Positions 55,950 to 64,000 of a DNA stretch of 64,000 bases are shown piece after piece. Source of the DNA: Gigaspora rosea (Eukaryota > Glomeromycota > Glomeromycetes > Diversisporales > Gigasporaceae); contig QKWP01001978.1 of the NCBI GenBank assembly GCA_003550325.1, forward strand, positions 6,948-70,947, written 5' to 3'. Numbering within the stretch: the stretch's first letter is position 1; each line of letters begins with the position of its first letter. The notes below the pieces were generated by a model. The model was not told the origin of the DNA and did no database searches. It saw only the letters and a program-made list of their open reading frames with translations. The position numbers were made by a program, and so were the translations under genes.

Positions 55950-58206
55950 TTTTATAACTTCGCGACCAAGCGTGAAATTTTGGAAGTTGAAGACCACTCG
56001 GTGAATATTTTAAAACTAGATAACTTGACTTGAAGTATTGGGATTGTTTCTATCTTGCCTGTGCCAGTAATTATTTATCAGAATAAAAAACTTGCCTTTG
56101 CATGCATTTTACACTGATATATTTCAATAAATTCTTGTATAATTGAGGAATTTCTGTATATTATATATAATATCTGTTATAATGCTCAGCTAGCTTCGAT
56201 ATTATAAAAAAACTTAATACCTTGCGGAATCAAATGACCCGTTTCACGATCTTGTGGATTGTCTGATAAAGTTCTATACTGTATAAGCGCGAAATAATGC
56301 TTAACTGCGCATTATTCTGGATATGTGCATTATTTCGAAATCAGGCAATACAGTATAAGCACGAAATAATGCTCACCTTCATGTTATTCCGGATATGCCC
56401 ATGCGCATTATTTCGAAATCAGACCAATACAGTCTAAGACCCTAGCGTCAACCAACTTAACAAATTTCGCTAAAAAATCTTTGCTATTGAATTGGAGTCA
56501 AGTTTTAAGCTTAAGTTAGGATAGAAAGAGCTCTTATAACATCAAAGTTTTGTAAGGAAAACTTTTGTTTAGTGCACATAAGATAGTTTCATAGAGTTAT
56601 GAATGATTTTTTAGCGTTTTCTTCTGCATTACACCTGATCTTGAAATTTGAAATAGAACGTGCGTTTATAGAAATGCACTTATTTCTTACTTAAAACGTG
56701 AAGTTCGCTTATATATATTACGTGAATACGAAAAATTTTTTAATTTAAATGCAAATTCCAATTAGGCCATCCCGGAAAATGTGTACTAGGTTTGGATAGG
56801 ATGATAGTCCGGATGATGGACCGGAAAATATTGCTTCAAATTTTTTGCTAAACCCCCGACTTGATTTTTCGATTAAATAACGATAATATAAAGCAATATT
56901 TAATAATACAATTTATAATACTTGTACAACTAATACAATAAATTTGAATTTCAAATATTCTAAAAATGCAAACTGTTGGTTCTGATCGTAAAAAAAGTTC
57001 ATTATAAAAAATTACTATTTTTTTTAAGAATTATACTCTTTTTAATATAAAATTAAAAAAGTTTAGTTCGCTATATTCAGAATTCGTTATAGAGGGATTC
57101 GAGAGTTGACTGTACTCTTTTTGCGATTGGGCCTTTCTTACACTCCTTTATTTCGGATGAATAGATATTTCTTTTCTAACGCATGATTTCTTTGAATTGA
57201 TGCAGGCTGAATTCTAATTTTTGACCCACTTTGATATTGTTAATTGTGGTGAGGAATTTTGATGAAATAAATAGGACGTCAGCTTACCCATCAATAGGGA
57301 TCAGATGTTTTCATATCTTTTTTTGAAATGTTCAATGCCGCTAAGGAGTTGGCTATTATCCTTAATGTCACTAATGATATGTTAAACAATTTTTTTTATA
57401 CGTTATTTAGATCTTCGTTTCTACACAATTATTAAATAAATTCCGAATTATTATGAACTATAAAATTATAAAACATTTAAAATACAAACCTAATTTCAAA
57501 TATTTTTTTAGATGGCTAAATATTACTTATATTCATGATTAGTTTGTTTACTATTTATTACTTCGATCACTAATTATTTTATTGTCCCGTTTATTGATAA
57601 ATGCTCGCAAGAACGCAAAAAATATTGGAACTTCGATGGTTGTGCTTTACAATAATATTAAAGTTAATGTTTTAAATATAACAAATAAAACATAAATAAA
57701 AAATATTATTGACTTATTATTAATACGTAATTTATTTATAAATTACAGCTAACAAATCTAATGAAAAATTTTTGATTATATTAGTTTAATATAAAAAGAA
57801 ATAAGTCTTCAAGAAAAATAGTAATTTTGTATTGAGAATTTTTTTCTATGCCACAGAGCCAACAGTTCATTATAGAAGAGTTGACTGTATAGATTTATGA
57901 CAATGCAACCCGTAATTTTTTTTTATAATTTCGATAGTTCTTACCATCCAACCTAACTTTCCGAACGATTATCTGGTACTTGAATTATTATGACGCGGCT
58001 TAGCATTATAGTAATTCGTGTCATTCGATAATTAAGGTCTCATTCTATAACACGTCATGAATCTCCTATTATGTGTGATATGTTAAAGTCGTTTAGCGGG
58101 TGAGGTAAAAGGAACGTATGATATTGAGGAAGTCTTAACAATTAGTATAAGCCCCTCAATTCCCTGATGTTTGAAAACTATATAAGATATATTTTCTATT
58201 GCTAAC
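55950..58206. other. gene-free stretch with MITE ends
   Basis: Contains a tandem pair of TACTGTATAAGCGCGAAATAATG units (56277-56440; same family as 63106-63543), a single CCCTAGCGTCAACCA end (56451) and two AGTTGACTGTA ends (57107, 57881) of pogo-like MITEs. No ORF supported. Confidence 0.4.
56277..56440. repeat. tandem units of the ACTGTATAAGC element family
   Basis: ACTGTATAAGCGCGAAATAATG with GCGCATTA and GCATTATTTCGAAATCAG(G)CAATACAGT repeated once about 75 bp later. Each unit has its own inverted ends. Confidence 0.65.
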
Positions 58207-58221
58207 AATAAACTTCGGATT

Positions 58222-58393
58222 TTTAGGTTTAGGCCGCAGATAAGTATTTAGGTTTACTTAGATATATGTCTGAGTTTTTATTCTTAGCATTAGATTTAAA
58301 AAAATGAAATTTCTTTCAGTATTGTAATAAGTTTCTATTAAATTTAATAAAGATAAAAGCAAGGTCTCACCTTTAACATTTAAAAAAAAAAAA
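58222..58393 (+). mobile_element. 5'-truncated copy of the retroposon family, uninterrupted
   Basis: TTAGGTTTAGGCCGCAGATA through AGCAAGGTCTCACCTTTAAC and poly-A. Perfect 14-bp TSD ATAAACTTCGGATT (58208-58221, 58394-58407). Nearly identical to the copy at 35195-35761 once that one's insertion is removed. Confidence 0.85.
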
Positions 58394-58848
58394 ATAAACT
58401 TCGGATTACCTTCAATAAAAGATTTAAGTCCTTATTATTCTCTCAAATTCTATAAGCGTTTTCTCTATAAATCGAGCATAATCACCAAGTCACGTCTCTG
58501 GCGAATTGTCTTACACATTATTTTTATATATATGAATAAAGTTTTATCATTATCACCCTGTAACAATGTTGATATTCACCAACACTCACTGTGACCCATG
58601 GAATTATGAGCACATCCTGGGTCACTATAGGCCTCATTATTATTACTGTCTATGAATTCTTCGAATTCAAAGCCTTCAGTAGACTCGTCCCATTTTGGAA
58701 TATCGATCAAATATGTTCGGCATACATATCTGGGCTCATTTTCATCATTATATTCATTTATTTCTGGGATATATATTCAGCGCTATCCAGGTTATTTTGT
58801 GTTCAAATCCTCGGGCCAGTTTTTCATTTACCGAATTAATTTTTAACT

Positions 58849-59268
58849 TTAATTATTTGTTGCCTTGAAGATGACACAAAAGGTGTTAAATTTGGAATTT
58901 TTTAAATTAGTTTTTTTTTTTTTTTGAAGCTTACTTATTTTTAAAAAAAAAACTTCGATACAAAAGTATATTTCGATTAGTTTACGATTCATTTTTACTA
59001 ACTCTTTTCTAAGGATCTCGAAATGATAAAATACGATATTAGCGGAGTACAGGTCACTGATAATGTAATTATTACAGTAAACAGATTTTTGTGATCCAAC
59101 GATATCTTTCATTTTCACGCGACATTGTTTTATACCATGCAGCATCAAATGCTCGCGAATCTTGGTAACTATAAAACAATATCGGCAGTATAACCCACAG
59201 AGTTTTTGCGAAAATATATACGCATGCCTGAGTTGGGAACAATGAAACCTGGGTTCTCGATCTGGCAC
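58849..59268 (-). CDS. hypothetical Cys-rich ORF, possible gene remnant
   Basis: 139 codons. The first 60 residues have mixed, protein-like content with a cluster CGLYCRYCFIVTKIREHLML followed by HGIKQC, which resembles a loose C-x2-C...H-x4-H finger. The last third is low-complexity (Lys/Asn/Phe) and probably not real. No introns, signal or membrane segment could be shown. It may be a decayed transposon zinc finger or an exon of a larger gene. Similar phrases ACAAGAAATG(A/G)(G)CCC at 59310 and 59516 show the upstream flank is repetitive. Confidence 0.25.
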   Translation of the reverse strand: MPDREPRFHCSQLRHAYIFSQKLCGLYCRYCFIVTKIREHLMLHGIKQCRVKMKDIVGSQKSVYCNNYIISDLYSANIVFYHFEILRKELVKMNRKLIEIYFCIEVFFLKISKLQKKKKTNLKNSKFNTFCVIFKATNN

Positions 59269-59915
59269 AGCTTGTTTTTTGAGGATCAGTTCTTTGCTAT
59301 TTGAAGAACTAACAAGAAATGAGCCCAGTGATTTCGATAACTGAATGACGGCCCACCAAAGTCTGAAAGCGAGAATCCTATTATCTTTGTCTGAAGGGTT
59401 CGTTTTTTATTGTGCGACTGCCCCAAATTACGGATTAATGGTTCTTACTCCGTTTTTTGATGGGTTGGTTCTTTACTTTTTTTTTACTGAACGAGTAGCT
59501 ACACTATGAACAAACAAGAAATGGCCCGGTTTTTGACGATAACCGGATCATTGGGATTCCCTTAAAACAAATAATAAAGTGAGTATTTGAAATACATCCT
59601 CAATATAAAATATAATAAAATCTTAAGGGAGCAACATTTATTATGTAACTTTTTATTTTAGAGTTAAGCCTATCCTTTCATTACATAATAAATCTCAGTG
59701 CCCTAGGCGTCGGTTAGGGTTACTATTAGCTCATTTGAAAACAACCCTACTGTTATAAAAGGAAAAAAAAATCAAGTTTAGATAAAAATAACAATTAAAC
59801 TTAATAAGGGAGAAACTTTGAATAAATATAAAGAAGTGATCTTTAAGGGAATATATCACGAAGTACATAAAATCTATATATCTACAATTTTACATAATTA
59901 TTATATATAGAATAC

Positions 59916-60037
59916 CTAGGATGGCATGTCACTATGTCCAATTTGTTTCAATTTTTTTTGGACATATGTCCAATTGAAAATGGACATATGTCCAAAAAAA
60001 ATTGAAACCAATTGGACATAGTGATGTGCCATCCCTG
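59916..60037. mobile_element. hAT-like palindromic MITE with 8-bp TSD
   Basis: 122 bp, almost one palindrome. It starts CTAGGATGGCATGTCACTAT and ends with the inverse of CAGGGATGGCAC; the stem is rich in TTGGACATATGTCC. TAGAATAC lies outside both ends (59908-59915, 60038-60045). CAGGGATGGC ends and an 8-bp TSD are typical of hAT. Confidence 0.88.
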
Positions 60038-60329
60038 TAGAATACTATATAAAAATTATATATTTTAATTTTTATATATGATATTATTTAATATCGCAGC
60101 CGATTTGTTTTCAAAAAGTAAAATGTTATTTTATACAAACATATAGAAGATTACCATACATACCACAAACTAATATCTATAGTACACTTTTCACGTTTTA
60201 TAGTTTTAATTTTTGCACGAATATAAAGAATCTTTTTAATCTAAGTATGTATAGTACTTAAAATATATTAAGAAGTATATATATTTACTTTTAATTTCAT
60301 TTTATTCGTGCAGATTTTAGTTCATAAGT

Positions 60330-60536
60330 ATGAAGAATCTAAATTCAAAATGTTATTCTCGAATATATTATTTAATTTCATTGTATTTTTTAGATTGTGA
60401 TTCTGAATATTCATTACCTAGCTATTTAAAAGAAGCTTTCATGGTAAAAAATGTAGATTGTCATGTCTTACTTATGACAATCAGAAGTTTTATCAGGCCG
60501 AAGCTTATAGCAGCTTTTAATGTTTATGACCTTTGA
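60330..60536 (+). CDS. hypothetical ORF, weak
   Basis: 68 codons. From about 60391 (after TTTTTTAG, acceptor-like) the reading DCDSEYSLPSYLKEAFMVKN then VDCHVLLMTIRSFIRPK is protein-like, so it may be an exon remnant. No domain recognised and no partner exons found. Confidence 0.2.
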   Translation: MKNLNSKCYSRIYYLISLYFLDCDSEYSLPSYLKEAFMVKNVDCHVLLMTIRSFIRPKLIAAFNVYDL

Positions 60537-61194
60537 GCTAACTAGACAAATTTGATGCAAAATTTCACATCTAAATTTGTCCTGAAACTTCTGGTTATTA
60601 TGTTGAACTGGATAAGCTGGGTTCTAACTTACCAGAACGAAAAGTTATGGATTAACTTTCTGAAATCCATTTTTCTGTTCTCTGATAAATCATTTATCCA
60701 CAACTATCTTCGAACATTAAAAAAATGATAGACTATTATACTTTATGTCGAGGAATCGGCGAAATTGATTATCAAAATTGTGTCTTGTTATAAAATATGG
60801 TTTTTAGCATAATGGGATTAGAGAAATAATACTTTGGGAAAACGGAAATTAAGGAATTGAGCAACAATGAAAGTGAAAGTCCGGAAATGAAAACTTAAAT
60901 ATTTATTAAAGCAAATTTGTCATCAGAATGATCATAATACTATATATATGATTGGCATTCTGGTTGTTTTGAATATGTCACTTTTTATAGTTTTTTTTTT
61001 ATATATCTGATATATATAACAATGAATAGCTTGTATTAATGTGATATATCATATTGACCAGAATATCAATCATATACATAATATATATTATAATTCTTCT
61101 GGGCTAAATTCGTTATAGTGAAAGCCTGTTTTTACTTTCAAGTTCTCACTCTGCGACATATATACTGTAAAATCGAATAGAAAGAAGACGTTTG

Positions 61195-61375
61195 AACAAT
61201 AATAAAAATAAATAAATAAATAAATAAAAATAAAAAAAATTTATATAAATAAAAATCAGAAAAAAAATTAAATAAACTAAATACAGAAATAAAAAAAAAA
61301 ACAAAACTTAAAAAATAAAAATAAAAATAANAAAAAAAAAAAAAAACAAAAAAAAATTAAGATAAAAAAGTAAAA
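61195..61375. repeat. A-rich AAAT/AAAAT tract with one undetermined base
   Basis: Runs of AAATA and poly-A including an N at 61331, so assembly is uncertain here. Confidence 0.85.
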
Positions 61376-61767
61376 ATAACAATTCAAAGAATCAAAAAAT
61401 GAAGACAAATGTTACAGTATACAGTGCAGTAATTCTTAAATCAGCAACCGAAAACTAATAATTCTTTAAACTTTTATAAAAAAAATAAAAAATATAATCA
61501 AAAGAAAAAAGTTTTCTATAAAAATATACAAACTAACAAGCAGAACAAAACTATATTTATTTTTTAATATAGCAAAATTTTATAATGTTATTTCCTTTTA
61601 AATTACTAATAAAATCAAAATTTGGTTGCACATATATAAAAAACATAACAAAATTTTAAAAATATAATAAAATTTAAAAAAAACATAATAAATTTTTAAA
61701 ATATTAGCCAATCAAAATTTATATTTGTTCTCAAATTTGGCCACCTTTAAAAAAAAGTTGTCGGTTT

Positions 61768-61872
61768 AGAGTTGCCTGCCACAACCTTTACAACATATAG
61801 GTTGCAATTTTACGACATATAGGTTGTAATATTACAACTTGCTAAAAACAATTACGGCAGGCAACTCTACAC
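61768..61872. mobile_element. short TIR MITE, TAGAGTTGCCTGCC
   Basis: Ends TAGAGTTGCCTGCCACAA and the inverse GGCAGGCAACTCTA, with an inner ACATATAGGTTG repeat. 105 bp, no clear TSD. Confidence 0.65.
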
Positions 61873-61895
61873 TATATATTTTTTTTATGTATTAT

Positions 61896-62675
61896 AATTA
61901 GGGTTCCAAACCGGTTTGAAAATTTCTATCTGTGACCTCAGTAGTATTACAAATCGAACCAAAAAATGAAATTGATTAGTTGGCCCAAAATTTTTAAAAT
62001 TTGATTATGGTCAACTAATCGATTAATCGATTAGTCAATTATTATTACTAATTGACTAATCGATTATATAGTTGGTATATAAAATATTGCGTAACTACTA
62101 ATTGCAAGATCAAAGTATGATACTCGTATAAAACAACTAGTCAGACTACTGGATTAGTCAACTACTGCAGTACTGCGCATAATTTTGTAAATTTTGCAGA
62201 TCTGATTTCTGATTTCCCAAAATTACTCGGAGTTGTCTTAAAAAATCAGAATTCATTAGTAATCACATAACAATAGAGTGATTTTTTTTTTGATCTGCAA
62301 AATTAATCGATTAATCGATTTTCAATTTGTAATACTACCTATCGGGTCAAACACCTTTTCCAACCCGGTACCCGAAACTAAAACGGTTTATCCGAATGTA
62401 ACGGGTGACCCGGATACCAATTCATGCTGATGATGCTCAGAGTGTTTAAATTTGGTAATCATAAACATAGAGTTGAATCAAAAAGGATAAACATAAAGCA
62501 ATCATTCCCGAACATACGATTATCCAATTAGATTACGAGCCAACAGGTGATCTGTTTATTAATGGTTGACCTGTAAACCAGATTGTCAAAAGCATGACCC
62601 AGTTGGTAATTTTTTTCTGGTTGGGTTATCGGATATACGGTTATTCGTGTTAGAGTTTGGATCCCTAATTATAAT
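61896..62675. mobile_element. TIR element, AGGGTTCCAAACC ends, with a nested element
   Basis: Left AATTAGGGTTCCAAACCGG, right GAGTTTGGATCCCTAATTAT. TATAATTA occurs on both sides, though the exact boundary is ambiguous. Inside, 61941-62331 is bounded by AGTAGTATTACAAATCGAA and its inverse TTCAATTTGTAATACTACC, with ATCGATTAATCGAT dyads. The outer interior carries ACCCGG repeats. No ORF. Confidence 0.55.
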
Positions 62676-63105
62676 TAATAAGTAACTTTTATATGCTATA
62701 AATATTTAAATAAAATTTTTACATAAATTTCATAAGAAAAACGAGGCACTACTTTTAAAGCTCAATAGTATATCAAAATTGGTGTATCATGTAAATCAAA
62801 ACAAGCAATAATTTATATTAGGGTAAGAGTAAGGGTTTGAGAGAGTTTATAGTAAAATTTGGTGAGGAACTTTTTTGTTAAAACCCAAAGTTAGTTTCAT
62901 AGACAAAATTCGAATCTATAATCAATTTTTTAAACCATTTTCTATTTTTGATATACAAAGCTAATTTTCACGTTATTAAAGTTGTAGAGCCCTAGTGCTA
63001 CGGAACTATAGTGCCATAAAAATTTTCTCAAAATTATATATTAATAAATTTATATATTACTTTTATTATAAGTTATATTGTAAAATTTAGATAAAAATTT
63101 TACTG

Positions 63106-63543
63106 TATAAGCATGAAATAATGCCTATCTGCGCGTTATTTCGAAATAAGAGCTGATTCTTTTTGAATCCAATACAGCCAATCTTCCATAAATGCATGTA
63201 ATTAGGAAAAGTGCACTTATCTGTAATCTACATAGTTATATTACAAATGATGTTACTTATATAAATAAATTATATGTAAAGCACACTTATAGAAAGAAAG
63301 TGTGTGTGAAGTGCACTATAGAAAGAAAGGCATATGAGGTGCACTTATAAAATAAAGTCATGTGAAGCACACTTATAAAGATGGAAGGTCGACTATATAT
63401 CATTTTTTCTAACAATGATTACCAGTATATGCTACTGCACGTTAATTCGGAAACTCATGGGTGCTGGTTCGAGACCACGTAAACTATTTTTGAAGGATTT
63501 GATTTTTAATTAACACCCACAATCATTATTTCACGCTTATACG
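63106..63543. mobile_element. TIR element, ACTGTATAAGC family
   Basis: Left ACTGTATAAGCATGAAATAATG, right CATTATTTCACGCTTATACGG inverted. Same ends as the units at 56277-56440 and a single end at 49690. It includes the GTGCACTTATAAA tandem array and a B-box-like GGTTCGAGACC at 63458. Confidence 0.6.
63270..63388. repeat. ~30-bp tandem repeat, GTGAAGCACACTTATAGAAAG
   Basis: Four units of AAGTGTGTGTGAAGTGCACT, GCATATGAGGTGCACTTATA type. Confidence 0.7.
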
Positions 63544-63809
63544 GCATATAATTTTATATATTAATAATAATTTGTATATATATAATTATATAGCCTTTAT
63601 ATATTATAAATTTTTATATAAATTTTAAGGTAACCCCTGTTGTGCTTGAAAATCCAGGCATGATATTTCCAATTGACCAAAATACCAAATTATGTTCATA
63701 CTTAAATTATACATAGGTGCCTAAAAATTCGAGTTGATTTACGGCATTACGGCATTACAGCATTTTTTATATTTTCAACATGCTACTTCAAAATGCCTAA
63801 ATGTCGAAA

Positions 63810-63935
63810 ATAATTACGGCTGCCAAAAATAGTTTTGGCTGCTGAAATTATTTCAGCTGCCGAAACTAGTTTCGGCTGCTGTAATTGTTTTCGGTAGCCA
63901 TAATTATTTTTTTGGCTGCCGAAATTAGAGATGGG
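63810..63935. repeat. GGCTGCCGAAATTATTTCGGC palindromic repeats, array 2
   Basis: Five to six units of about 24 bp (CTGCCGAAACTAGTTTCGG, CTGCTGAAATTATTTCAG), each a dyad, head to tail. Same motif as array 1 at 44575-44700, in different DNA. Confidence 0.75.
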
Positions 63936-64000
63936 CAAGTTTAATAAAGTATTGTTATTTTTATTTCAATATTTCTGATTACTTCTTATCATTTTTGTAC

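Noticed and set aside
58591..58846. Overlapping + strand ORFs of 82 and 64 codons
   Set aside because: Two frames of the same DNA compete, composition is hydrophobic or AT-driven, and no homology could be recognised.
63430..63475. tRNA or SINE head suggested by GGTTCGAGACC
   Set aside because: There is no A box at the right distance and the motif sits inside a TIR element.

Overview
The window looks like a nuclear contig of an arbuscular mycorrhizal fungus (Glomeromycotina, Rhizophagus-like). This is inferred from very AT-rich DNA, short fungal-type introns, a membrane Kelch protein, an F-box/NLRC3-type leucine-rich-repeat gene with nearly identical repeats, Sel1-like and retroelement relics, and a very high load of small transposons. 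No species can be assigned from the sequence alone.

Only three protein genes are well supported. (1) A six-blade Kelch protein with a signal segment, one membrane span and a long cytoplasmic tail (15552-17611, +, five exons). (2) An F-box plus leucine-rich-repeat protein (45019-46780, -), probably frameshifted near its start. (3) A penta-EF-hand calcium-binding protein of the ALG-2/Pef1 type (47570-48761, -, seven exons, one apparent GC-AG intron). Nothing suggests that they form a pathway, and they are separated by repeats.

The rest is mostly mobile DNA. 0-6 kb: relics of a Sel1-like gene and of an LTR-retroelement integrase, a 10-bp minisatellite and two MITEs. 6-15 kb: T-rich low-complexity DNA, several TIR elements, a broken coiled-coil gene and an exact 150-bp tandem duplication. 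18-28 kb: hAT-, pogo/mariner- and Harbinger-like MITEs, many with clear target-site duplications (TSDs). 29-44 kb: a nested transposon graveyard, including a four-level nest at 34.9-35.8 kb, a LINE-type insertion inside a palindromic MITE, two direct copies of a 1-kb TIR element that caught different insertions, inverted retroposon copies and a mariner-type transposase relic. 49-64 kb: a 1-kb hAT composite, a complete GC-richer tRNA-headed retroposon, more MITEs and short tandem arrays.

The most interesting item is a retroposon family defined by five copies that share one 3' end. One copy is about 1 kb long with tRNA-like A and B boxes and a 14-bp TSD; the others are truncated at the 5' end, down to under 50 bp. 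Part of its body is shared with another retroposon at 40.5-41.5 kb. All boundaries and TSDs were read by eye; no alignment or database search was run.
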